Shown here piece by piece: positions 1 to 6,405 of a stretch of DNA of 10,023 bases (the stretch's first letter is position 1; each line of letters opens with the position of its first letter). Origin of the DNA: Prevotellaceae bacterium. Lineage in GTDB: Bacteria; Bacteroidota; Bacteroidia; Bacteroidales; UBA932. The notes under the pieces were generated by a model. That model was given only the letters and a program-made list of their open reading frames with translations. It was not told the origin of the DNA and made no database searches. The stretch spans positions 1 through 10,023 of the forward strand of contig JAISDK010000289.1 of NCBI GenBank assembly GCA_031264875.1, given 5' to 3'. The position numbers and the translations under genes were made by a program.

Positions 1-282
1 TTAACTTGACGACATTGGGCGTTGCCCTGTGCTATTGATATCGCTCTTTCAGAGCTTTTTATGGCTTAACTTGACGACATTGGGCGTTGCCCCATGCTAT
101 TGATTATCGGGCTTTCAACCCTTAACTTGACGACATTGGGCGTTGCCCTATGCTATTGATTATCGGGCTTTCAGCCCTTAACTTGACGACATTGGTCTGG
201 AGACTACGCCGAGCGAGGACTTATAAGCATAGCATGGCTTAACTTGACGACATTGAGCGTTGCCACAATGTCGTCAAGTTAA
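1..282. repeat. Degenerate tandem repeat array (TTAACTTGACGACATTG units)
   Basis: Five direct copies of TTAACTTGACGACATTG start at 1, 66, 122, 178 and 239, at intervals of 65, 56, 56 and 61 bases. Copies 1-3 continue with GGCGTTGCCC, then a short variable stretch, TGCTATTGAT and a small hairpin. Copy 4 diverges after its 17-base core, where GTCTGGAGAC and unrelated sequence follow. Copy 5 is short and is met head-on by an inverted copy at 266-282. The small hairpins are GCTCT-TTC-AGAGC (43-55, followed by TTTTT), GGGCTTTCAACCC (109-121, one mismatch) and GGGCT-TTC-AGCCC (165-177). No credible coding frame runs through the array. It looks like a non-coding repeat family of the kind found between genes in many Bacteroidales genomes. 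Its function is unknown. Confidence 0.85.
239..282. repeat. Head-to-head pair of repeat cores forming a hairpin
   Basis: TTAACTTGACGACATTG at 239-255 is followed by its exact reverse complement CAATGTCGTCAAGTTAA at 266-282. This gives a perfect 17-bp stem with a 10-base loop. It closes the direct array at 1-255 and sits 5 bases before the palindromic element at 288. As RNA it could act as a bidirectional terminator-like hairpin, but no U-tract follows on either side. Confidence 0.85.
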
Positions 283-287
283 GGATT

Positions 288-488
288 GACGCCGTACGGC
301 GTCTAATTTGGATAACCCCGTGCAAGCGGAGCGCAGCTCGGGGTATAAATGCCCCCTCTCTATCGGAACTGCGAAGCAGTTCAACTCCTTGCGGAGTTGT
401 GTTGTAGAGACGTGATGCATCACGTCTCTAACCCCGAGCTGCGCTTCGCTTGCACGGGGTTATCAATTTTATACGCCGTACGGCGTAT
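288..488. repeat. Nested palindromic element, MITE-like
   Basis: Each end is a perfect palindrome around GCCGTACGGC: 288-303 (16 bp) and 471-488 (18 bp). Inside these are 33-base inverted arms, 312-344 and 431-463, which are reverse complements with one mismatch. The joining sequences (304-311 and 464-470) are also partly complementary, so the terminal inverted repeats are about 57 bases long. The centre holds three more symmetric units: hairpin GAACTGC-GAA-GCAGTTC (366-382), hairpin CAACTCC-TTGC-GGAGTTG (382-399), and a perfect 26-bp palindrome at 405-430 centred on TGCA. No open reading frame of note is present and I see no clear target-site duplication. It could be a non-autonomous mobile element, a REP-like extragenic palindrome cluster, or a structured RNA. 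Confidence 0.75.
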
Positions 489-538
489 TTGCGACAATGA
501 ATCAATGCACAAAAACGCCCAACGCTAATGCTTTCACC

Positions 539-566
539 TTAACTTGACGGCATTGGGCGTTGCCAC
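539..566 (+). repeat. Isolated copy of the array repeat
   Basis: A further direct copy of the repeat, with one substitution (GACGGCATTG for GACGACATTG), followed by GGCGTTGCC and the familiar CTATTGATTA. It lies on the far side of the palindromic element from the main array. A short inverted fragment, AACGCCCAA at 514-522 (reverse complement of TTGGGCGTT), lies just before it. This arrangement suggests that the palindromic element at 288-488 lies within a once longer repeat array. Confidence 0.75.
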
Positions 567-687
567 TACGCTATTGATTACGTTCTTTGACTACGTCGAA
601 CTGCGTTTCAGAGCTGTCCGAATTTTCGTTTAAACATTTACATGTTATTTATTTCGCATCCCTAAATAATTGGGTACTATATAAATT

Positions 688-719
688 GAAAGAGGATATT
701 CAAGTGAACATCCTCTTTC
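688..719 (-). terminator. Probable intrinsic terminator hairpin downstream of the TPR gene
   Basis: GAAAGAGGAT (688-697) pairs perfectly with ATCCTCTTTC (710-719). The stem extends past one A-C mismatch into TTC/GAA closing an AAGT loop. It lies 52 bases beyond the stop codon of the leftward TPR gene and is the only strong hairpin there. The leftward tail (AATTTAT) is a weak U-tract. The rightward side (TTTTC, then AT-rich) is slightly better, so it may act in both directions. Confidence 0.65.
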
Positions 720-771
720 TTTTCAAAATTTTAAAAAATGAAAACGAAAATGTTATTTATTAAGTGTCTTT

Positions 772-1647
772 TTAATTACAGCCTATAGATTTCGACAATT
801 GAGTTGCGGTTTCTTTAAGTTTGGCGTCGCTTTTGACTTTCTTCAAAAATTGACAGGCCTTTGTTTTATTGGTAGCTGCCAGTGCATGACCTTGCTGAAG
901 GTTGCCCAAATCTACCAGTTGCAACAATTGTGTGGACTTTTCGGGTTTATACGCCAAAGCTTTTTCGGCATTTGATACAACATCAGCCCATTTTTTCGCC
1001 TTTTGAGCTTCCGATGCGGCTTTGGTATAAACACTTACTATTTGAGCTGTAGCGTTGTTGGCAATTGAAGATTTTTCGGTTGCATTTGCTATTTCGATTG
1101 TTTTTTCGAGAATGGCAATAGCTTCCTCGGTTTTTCCGAGTTTTATTAACGACGTTCCTTTAACCAGATAAGCCTGCGCATTATCTTTATCGATAGCCAG
1201 CGCTTTGTCGAAAGCTGCTACAGCGCCTTCAAAGTCATTGTTTGTATAGAGATTATCTGCCTGAGACAAATATACTTTGGGGATATATTCGATAGCGTCT
1301 TTTTCTGCTTCGGCATTATTGAATTTCTTTGCTTCTTCTGCCGCTTTGTTAAATTCTGTCAGGGCTTCCTCGAATTTTGCTTCTTCCAAAGTTTTCTTTG
1401 CTTTCCCCAAATAGAGCTGCGGAATGATTTTTTCGAGATTTGCTTTTACTTCTTCTGTGCCTTCGGGAACAGTTTTAGCAATAGTGTATGCTTCGTTAGC
1501 TTTTGTTATTGCCGAAGCATAGTTTTCAGACTGCGCGGCCTGCACAACCTGATTGTAAAGCTCAATAGCTTTATTCACATCATCCTGCGAATATGAATTT
1601 AATGAAAATAACCCAATTAGAGTTAGAGTTAAAACTACTTTTTTCAT
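772..1647 (-). CDS. Secreted or periplasmic tetratricopeptide repeat (TPR) protein
   Basis: A 291-residue protein with an N-terminal signal peptide: MKK, a hydrophobic core to about residue 16, and likely cleavage after SYS20 before Gln21. The rest is almost entirely helical and rich in Ala, Lys and Glu. TPR-like helix pairs can be seen at about 25-60, 78-108, 124-157 (the clearest, with A-x-x-L-Y and F-x-x-A-x-x-x-F-x-x-A patterns), 158-190 and 205-238, with a possible last one at 245-280. TPR units are protein-protein interaction scaffolds. No catalytic domain is visible, so the partner and role are unknown. It has its own promoter-like sequence upstream and a hairpin downstream, so it is probably monocistronic rather than part of the cys operon. 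The ATG at 1647 is supported by the signal peptide that starts there. Confidence 0.85.
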   Translation of the reverse strand: MKKVVLTLTLIGLFSLNSYSQDDVNKAIELYNQVVQAAQSENYASAITKANEAYTIAKTVPEGTEEVKANLEKIIPQLYLGKAKKTLEEAKFEEALTEFNKAAEEAKKFNNAEAEKDAIEYIPKVYLSQADNLYTNNDFEGAVAAFDKALAIDKDNAQAYLVKGTSLIKLGKTEEAIAILEKTIEIANATEKSSIANNATAQIVSVYTKAASEAQKAKKWADVVSNAEKALAYKPEKSTQLLQLVDLGNLQQGHALAATNKTKACQFLKKVKSDAKLKETATQLSKSIGCN

Positions 1648-1690
1648 ATACTACATTTTTTTAATTCATTTAACTTTTTAATTTTATTAC

Positions 1691-1719
1691 GCAAAAACCG
1701 TTTATACAGCAAAAACCGT
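1691..1719. repeat. 11-base direct repeat in the TPR gene leader
   Basis: GCAAAAACCGT occurs at 1691-1701 and again at 1709-1719, 18 bases apart. Both copies lie between the predicted transcription start (about 1729) and the TPR start codon (1647), so they would be in the untranslated leader, read as ACGGTTTTTGC. They could be a protein- or RNA-binding site. Function is not shown. Confidence 0.5.
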
Positions 1720-1735
1720 ACCAAAGTTTTGCGTT

Positions 1736-1766
1736 CAAAAGTAGTAAAAAAATATTTCCTTCCAAA
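1736..1766 (-). promoter_or_regulatory. Bacteroides-type promoter for the TPR gene
   Basis: Read on the minus strand, TTTG (1763-1766) is followed after 19 bases by TACTTTTG (1736-1743). This matches the Bacteroidota housekeeping promoter pattern of -33 TTTG and -7 TAnnTTTG. Transcription would start near 1729, giving a leader of roughly 80 bases. The site lies just downstream of the cysH stop codon, so the TPR gene can be expressed independently of cysH. Confidence 0.65.
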
Positions 1767-1814
1767 TGTTTTCTTTTATAATATTGATTTCAAGCGTTCC
1801 CGATATTTGCACAT

Positions 1815-2534
1815 TTAAATGTCAGTTGCACTAATTCTATGTAATCCACATTCTTTATGCGCGGGCAGTTCCCACCACCAGCGACCGGCGCGTATGTCTT
1901 CTCCCGGTTCGACTGCACGGGTGCAAGGCTGGCATCCGATGCTCGGAAAACCGCTGTCGTGGAGCTTGCTGTATGGCACGCTGCGGGTTTTGACATATTC
2001 CCATACCCGTTGTTCTGACCAGTCAATCAGAGGATTGATTTTAAGCAGATTGTTTTCTTCATCCCATTCGACCATTTGCATATTGCGACGTGTTACCGAC
2101 TGTTCTTTCCGTAATCCGCATATCCATGCGTCCAATCCGGCAAAAGCGCGTTTAAGCGGCTCTATTTTACGGATGTGACAGCACTTTTTGCGTTTTTCAA
2201 CGCTGTTGTAAAACAGATTGATGCCGTCGGTGTTTACCATCTCCTGTACATCTACGTAATTAGGGAAAAATATTTCAATTGTTATTCCGTATTTATGATT
2301 GGTTCGGTCAATTAAATTATATGTTTCCGGAAACAAACGTCCGGTATCCAGGGTAAAAATTCGCATTTTCGGATTGATTTTCACAATCATGTCGGTAATT
2401 ATCTGGTCTTCGAGGCTTAAACTCGACGACAAGGCTATACGGTCGCCGAAAGAAGCTGAAAGGTATTCGAGAACTTTCTCCGGCTCTGTTTCCGAGAATT
2501 TGCTGTTTAATTCTGAGACAGTGTTATTATCCAT
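1815..2534 (-). CDS. cysH: Assimilatory APS reductase, [4Fe-4S] type (CysH family)
   Basis: A 239-residue cytoplasmic enzyme that reduces adenosine 5'-phosphosulfate (or PAPS) to sulfite using thioredoxin. The N-terminal nucleotide-binding motif SSSLSLEDQ is at about 36-44 and TLDTGRLFPETY at 61-72. Cys118-Cys119 (KKCCHIRK) and Cys201/Cys204 (CQPC) are the iron-sulfur ligands typical of APS reductases and absent from enterobacterial PAPS reductase. The catalytic cysteine is Cys229 in the C-terminal ECGLH motif. No APS kinase gene is visible nearby, which fits use of APS directly. I start at the ATG at 2534, 14 bases after the cysN stop. An in-frame TTG at 2552 would add six residues and overlap cysN by 4 bases, so that start remains possible. 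It is the last gene of the cys cluster. Confidence 0.93.
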   Translation of the reverse strand: MDNNTVSELNSKFSETEPEKVLEYLSASFGDRIALSSSLSLEDQIITDMIVKINPKMRIFTLDTGRLFPETYNLIDRTNHKYGITIEIFFPNYVDVQEMVNTDGINLFYNSVEKRKKCCHIRKIEPLKRAFAGLDAWICGLRKEQSVTRRNMQMVEWDEENNLLKINPLIDWSEQRVWEYVKTRSVPYSKLHDSGFPSIGCQPCTRAVEPGEDIRAGRWWWELPAHKECGLHRISATDI

Positions 2535-2548
2535 AATTTCAATATGTT

Positions 2549-3835
2549 TCAAATTATCATTCCCGCACCGAGAGTTTCAAAAGTATTGGAATCAATAAGT
2601 ATGAGACTGCCGGTTGTGCGGTTTTTTTTGTATGAATCGAAAACCAGAGGCTGTGCGGTTTTGATTTTTATTGATGCTATTTCGTTCATGTTTAATGCTG
2701 TACCGCCCGGTTCCAGTTCAAGGGTATTGATATTTACAGTATTTTCGATGCTTTTAACAATTCCTACGGTTTCTTTTGTCGCATGCATTATAATATACTT
2801 GCTGTTAACCTGCAACGGGTTTTCATTGAACCAGCATACCATGGCGTTTATGTCCTGTGATACTGAAGGTTTTTCACCTTCGCCTGCAATTATGTCGCCC
2901 CGACTTACGTCAATGTCGTCGGTCAGCTGTACGGTAATGGAATCGGGAGTGAAGGCTTCATCCAGTTCTCTGTCACACTGATTGATGGCTGCCACTGTTG
3001 AGCGTTGTCCCGACGGCATCACGACTACTGCATCCCCTTTTTTCAGAATACCGCCGGACAGACGTCCCGCATATCCCCGAAAATCATGAAATTTGTCCGA
3101 AACAGGCCTGATTACGTACTGTACGGGCAAACGCATGTCCGCAAATTTAGTTTTATGGTCTATTACAATAGTTTCCAGCATATTCATCAGCGTATCTCCC
3201 GTGTACCATGGCATATTCGCCGAACAATCGACGACATTGTCGCCCAGTTTTGCCGAAATGGGGATAAATTTCACATTGCTTAATTGCAGTTTGTTTGTTA
3301 TATCGTTATATTTCAGTTTTATGTCTTCAAATACCTTCTCGGAAAAGTTTACAAGATCCATTTTATTTATGCACACTATAATATAAGGTATAGCCAGCAA
3401 GGATGCAATATAGGAATGTCGCAAAGTCTGCTCCATTGTTCCGTTCCGTGCATCGATCAGGATCACAGCCAAATCGGCGGTAGATGCTCCTGTTACCATA
3501 TTACGGGTGTACTGTATATGTCCGGGAGTATCGGCAATTATAAATTTGCGTTTTGGGGTAGCAAAATATCTGTATGCCACATCTATAGTAATTCCCTGTT
3601 CGCGTTCTGCGCGCAATCCGTCTGTAAACAGGGCAAGATTCATTTCCTCGTTACCGCTTCGCTGCGAGGCCGCTTCAACAGCCTTCAACTGATCTTCGAA
3701 GATTGATTTACTGTCGTATAGCAATCGTCCGATTAAAGTGCTTTTACCGTCGTCCACACTTCCGGCTGTCGTGAAGCGTAACAAATCCATGTCTAAATAT
3801 CCGTTAGTAAACAGTTTTATTGTTTTATTCTCCAT
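2549..3835 (-). CDS. cysN: Sulfate adenylyltransferase subunit 1 (GTPase subunit CysN)
   Basis: A 428-residue GTPase subunit of ATP sulfurylase. GTP hydrolysis drives the formation of APS from sulfate and ATP by its partner CysD in the cytoplasm. The elongation-factor-like GTPase domain shows G1 GSVDDGKST at 25-33, the switch region REQGITIDVAYRYF at about 78-91, G3 DTPGH at 102-106 and G4 NKMD at 157-160. Beta-barrel domains follow, with YVIRPVSDKFHDFRGYAGR in the second. The length matches stand-alone CysN. There is no C-terminal APS kinase (CysC) domain, unlike NodQ-type fusions. The frame stays open upstream to 3931, but that part lies within cysD. The ATG at 3835, one base after the cysD stop, gives the canonical N-terminus. 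The tight junction indicates translational coupling to cysD. Confidence 0.96.
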   Translation of the reverse strand: MENKTIKLFTNGYLDMDLLRFTTAGSVDDGKSTLIGRLLYDSKSIFEDQLKAVEAASQRSGNEEMNLALFTDGLRAEREQGITIDVAYRYFATPKRKFIIADTPGHIQYTRNMVTGASTADLAVILIDARNGTMEQTLRHSYIASLLAIPYIIVCINKMDLVNFSEKVFEDIKLKYNDITNKLQLSNVKFIPISAKLGDNVVDCSANMPWYTGDTLMNMLETIVIDHKTKFADMRLPVQYVIRPVSDKFHDFRGYAGRLSGGILKKGDAVVVMPSGQRSTVAAINQCDRELDEAFTPDSITVQLTDDIDVSRGDIIAGEGEKPSVSQDINAMVCWFNENPLQVNSKYIIMHATKETVGIVKSIENTVNINTLELEPGGTALNMNEIASIKIKTAQPLVFDSYKKNRTTGSLILIDSNTFETLGAGMII

Positions 3836-3836
3836 T

Positions 3837-4742
3837 TTAAAAATATCCTGCAATTTTTCTATCTTCCATTGCCGTATCGGAACGTTGGTCATCGGCTCTG
3901 CCTCCCCGTTCGGTGACGTGAGTGGCCGCAATTTCGCTGATAATATCTTCGAGCGATTCTGCTTTGGAAAGGGTTAATCCCGTGCAGCTTATGTCTCCGA
4001 CTGTCCGGCAGCGAACCTGTTTTGTTTCCACAATTTCACTGGGTTTAAGTTTCATACAAGGCTCGGCAGCCAGCCATTGCCCGTCACGGTTGAATACTTT
4101 GCGTTCGTGAGTGAAATAGATGGAGGGCATTTCGATGTTTTCTCTGTAAATGTATTGCCACACATCCATTTCCGTCCAGTTACCGATTGGAAACACTCTG
4201 AAATGCTCACCCATATTCTTTTTACCGTTGAAAATGTTCCATAGTTCAGGGCGCTGATTTTTAGGGTTCCACTGACCAAATTCATCTCTATGCGAAAAAA
4301 AGCGTTCTTTGGCACGAGCTTTTTCCTCGTCGCGTCGAGCCCCGCCGATGGCTGCGTCGAATTTGTGTCGTTCAATTGCGTCGAGCAAAGTAACTGTCTG
4401 TAACTTGTTTCGACTGGCGTGATAGCCTGTTTCTTCCTTCACGCGTCCGGCGTCTATGGATTCCTGTACTGACCCGACGATAAGCGTCAAACCCAGTTTT
4501 TTCACCAGAGCGTCACGATATTCGAGGGTTTCGACAAAATTGTGTCCCGTGTCGATATGCAACAGTGGAAACAGGATTTTCAGAGGATAAAATGCTTTGT
4601 ATGCCAAATGAGTAACTACAATCGAATCTTTACCTCCCGAAAAAAGAATTACCGGACGCTGAAACTGTGCGGCTACTTCGCGCAGTACGAAAATTGATTC
4701 GGCTTCAAGTTCCCTTAAATGTGTCAGTCTGTATTTATCCAT
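3837..4742 (-). CDS. cysD: Sulfate adenylyltransferase subunit 2 (CysD)
   Basis: A 301-residue catalytic subunit of ATP sulfurylase, which with CysN makes APS and pyrophosphate from sulfate and ATP. It begins with the family pattern YRLTHLRELEAESIFVLREV. The PP-loop ATP-binding motif SGGKDS is at 35-40, HIDTGHNF at 62-69, and GGARRDEEKARAKERFFS in the middle. The C-terminus is the highly conserved ERGGRADD...AMEDRKIAGYF. Length is that of enterobacterial CysD (about 302). The gene starts 30 bases after the ABC ATPase stop and ends one base before cysN. I see no Bacteroides-type promoter in the 30-base gap, so it probably depends on transcription from upstream. Confidence 0.97.
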   Translation of the reverse strand: MDKYRLTHLRELEAESIFVLREVAAQFQRPVILFSGGKDSIVVTHLAYKAFYPLKILFPLLHIDTGHNFVETLEYRDALVKKLGLTLIVGSVQESIDAGRVKEETGYHASRNKLQTVTLLDAIERHKFDAAIGGARRDEEKARAKERFFSHRDEFGQWNPKNQRPELWNIFNGKKNMGEHFRVFPIGNWTEMDVWQYIYRENIEMPSIYFTHERKVFNRDGQWLAAEPCMKLKPSEIVETKQVRCRTVGDISCTGLTLSKAESLEDIISEIAATHVTERGGRADDQRSDTAMEDRKIAGYF

Positions 4743-4772
4743 TTACTAAGTGTATTATAATTTGTTTTTTAA

Positions 4773-5645
4773 TCAACTGAATATTCCGGAAAGATACTTT
4801 TTAGTAAGTTCGTTCTGCGGATTATTGAATACCTGTTCGGCGTCGCCCGATTCGATTATTTCGCCGAGGTACATGAATATGACATAATCGGCAATTCTGA
4901 GCGCTTGCCGGAGTGTATGCGTTACCATGACAATGGAATAGTTTTGTTTCAGTTTCACAAAAAGCTCTTCAACAATTTTGCTTGAAATCGGGTCGAGTGC
5001 GCTTGTGGCCTCATCTGCAAGGATAAACTGAGGTTCTACGGCTAAACTGCGGGCAAGGCAAAGCCGCTGTTGCTGCCCTGTAGAGAGGCGTACGGCAGGA
5101 GTTCGCAGCCGGTCTTTCACTTCGTCCCATAAACCGGCAGCATTGAGATAGTACTTGACAATCATTCTCAGTTTCCGTCTGTTACGTATTCCGTGGATTC
5201 GGCATCCGTAAGCGATATTGTCGAATATCGACATGGGCAAGGGACATGGTTTTTGTGATATCAGTCCCATTTTTCTACGGATATTAGTGATTTCCTGCCC
5301 ACTGCCGATAATGTCTTCGCCATTGACAAGCACCTGTCCTGTAATTTTTACGTCTTCAACGGAATCAATTAAACGGTTGAGCGTCTTCAACAGGGTTGAT
5401 TTTCCACAACCCGACGGGCCTATTATACAAGTGATTTTTTTGTCGGGAATGAAAATATCGACGTTTTTCAGGATATGATTGTCTTTGATATACACGTTCA
5501 AATTGCTTACGGTGATTTCCGATTTTTCGTTGTGCCTGACAAATTTATAGTCGGGACGGAAAAACCTGATTCTCTTGCCCATTTGTACTATGTATCTTGT
5601 GCGCAATTCTGTTTCAGAGGCAACGGTGGAAAAAAAGCCTGTCAT
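4773..5645 (-). CDS. PstB-like ABC transporter ATP-binding protein
   Basis: A 290-residue nucleotide-binding subunit of an import-type ABC transporter, acting at the inner face of the membrane. Walker A GPSGCGKST is at 76-84, the Q-loop around Gln131, signature LSTGQQQRLCLARSLA at 187-202, Walker B FILADE at 207-212 followed by ATSALDP, and the H-loop His at 243 (VTH). The C-terminal part (DYVIFMYLGEIIESG, then NNPQNELTKKYLSG) follows the pattern of PstB phosphate-import ATPases. Two positions are unusual: Thr replaces the first Gly of the LSGGQ signature, and Ala replaces the Pro of the usual DEPTSALDP. About 43 residues precede the ABC domain. A later ATG at 5582 (MGKRIRFF) would shorten this to 22. 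No permease or binding protein is encoded in the window. The position before cysD suggests a possible oxyanion such as sulfate, but the substrate is unproven. Confidence 0.85.
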   Translation of the reverse strand: MTGFFSTVASETELRTRYIVQMGKRIRFFRPDYKFVRHNEKSEITVSNLNVYIKDNHILKNVDIFIPDKKITCIIGPSGCGKSTLLKTLNRLIDSVEDVKITGQVLVNGEDIIGSGQEITNIRRKMGLISQKPCPLPMSIFDNIAYGCRIHGIRNRRKLRMIVKYYLNAAGLWDEVKDRLRTPAVRLSTGQQQRLCLARSLAVEPQFILADEATSALDPISSKIVEELFVKLKQNYSIVMVTHTLRQALRIADYVIFMYLGEIIESGDAEQVFNNPQNELTKKYLSGIFS

Positions 5646-5703
5646 TATTTTATGTTTTTCAGAATATTACCGATTCTCGCCAATTGTTTTAACATATTAT
5701 GTG

Positions 5704-6333
5704 CTACTCAGTATATTTTTCACAAAATTCGACTAATGCTTTAAGGCTTTCAAAAGATGAAAAATCTGTTTTGTTACGTTCAATGAATGAATTGATTTCC
5801 GACTTGTTTTTCATAAACAATTTAATGATACCGGCATGGTTTGCTTTTGCTACATTTGCTCCGGGCAGGTACAGTTTTCGCGTATTCTTCTGCTTGACAA
5901 AATAATATGCGCTATCTACTGTTATTGTAATGCCGTCGGGCAAAGGATTTCCGGAATCCAGCAGTTTGTTTAACGACGTTTTTGAGATATTTTTTGAGAT
6001 TTCACCTGTTCTGGCAATTTCTCCGGAATATTTTACTGCGAGAGTAAGTCCTCCGTCAATCAATATTTCCCCGAAGGTATTATCATTAAGCGGTATAAAT
6101 CTCGTTCTGTTCGCGCTCACGTATTCTATTCTGTCCACGTCCATGAGCCGTTTTTTCTTTTTACCGTCCATAGCGAGTATGTCCGACAAAAACAAATTGT
6201 AGTTTATCGAAGCGGCAATTGCCGTTTCTTTGTAATATATTTCGCCCGATACAAATTCAGGGAACATATAGTTTTCCTGTGCAAATGCAGCAACAGAAAA
6301 GAATGTAAGAATTAAAAATATCACTGTCCTCAT
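5704..6333 (-). CDS. Small secreted protein of unknown function
   Basis: A 209-residue protein. The ATG at 6333 gives a clear signal peptide, MRTVIFLILTFFSVAAFAQ, with likely cleavage near Ala18-Gln19; the frame is open for 23 more codons upstream, but that part has no signal-peptide logic. The mature part begins NYMFPEFVSGEIYYK, followed by SINYNLFLSDILAMDGKKK (about 42-60) and a segment around 68-90 (RIEYVSANRTRFIPL). This opening (a 'GEIYYK' strand, then 'NYN-hydrophobic', then a description of a displayed value) resembles a group of short uncharacterised Bacteroidota envelope proteins, from memory and not verified. The C-terminal 50 residues are helical and charged. No catalytic motif, lipobox or transmembrane helix beyond the signal is visible. 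It precedes the ABC ATPase by 58 bases and may be its operon partner. Confidence 0.7.
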   Translation of the reverse strand: MRTVIFLILTFFSVAAFAQENYMFPEFVSGEIYYKETAIAASINYNLFLSDILAMDGKKKKRLMDVDRIEYVSANRTRFIPLNDNTFGEILIDGGLTLAVKYSGEIARTGEISKNISKTSLNKLLDSGNPLPDGITITVDSAYYFVKQKNTRKLYLPGANVAKANHAGIIKLFMKNKSEINSFIERNKTDFSSFESLKALVEFCEKYTE

Positions 6334-6375
6334 AATTAATAAATTAAAGCTAATTTGACAAAAAATAAACACGTG

Positions 6376-6405
6376 CAAATCTAAGAATAAATTTCGTAAC
6401 ACGAA
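6376..6405 (-). promoter_or_regulatory. Weak Bacteroides-type promoter before the secreted protein
   Basis: Read on the minus strand, TAGATTTG (6376-6383) matches the -7 pattern TAnnTTTG. At the -33 position, 18 bases upstream, only TTCG (6402-6405) is found, one base off TTTG and touching the ubiA-like stop codon. If used, transcription would start near 6369 and cover the secreted protein, ABC ATPase and cysDNH. It is the best promoter candidate for the cys cluster in the visible gaps. Confidence 0.4.

Noticed and set aside
43..60. Intrinsic terminator for a rightward gene entering from the left
   Set aside because: The hairpin GCTCT-TTC-AGAGC followed by TTTTT has only a 5-bp stem and belongs to a repeat unit. 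The same hairpin in unit 3 has no T-tract.
1..282. CRISPR array
   Set aside because: The intervals between repeats are similar to one another (GGCGTTGCCC, TGCTATTGAT, a hairpin) rather than unique spacers. Intervals vary from 56 to 65 bases, and no cas genes are visible.
1..566. Integron attC sites
   Set aside because: The repeats have a similar size to short attC sites, but there are no gene cassettes between them and I cannot see the paired RYYYAAC/GTTRRRY cores in the proper arrangement.
3836..3931. Longer cysN start adding 32 residues (MRPLTSPNGEAEP...)
   Set aside because: That stretch lies within the conserved C-terminus of cysD in another frame and is not part of the CysN family. The ATG at 3835 gives the standard N-terminus.
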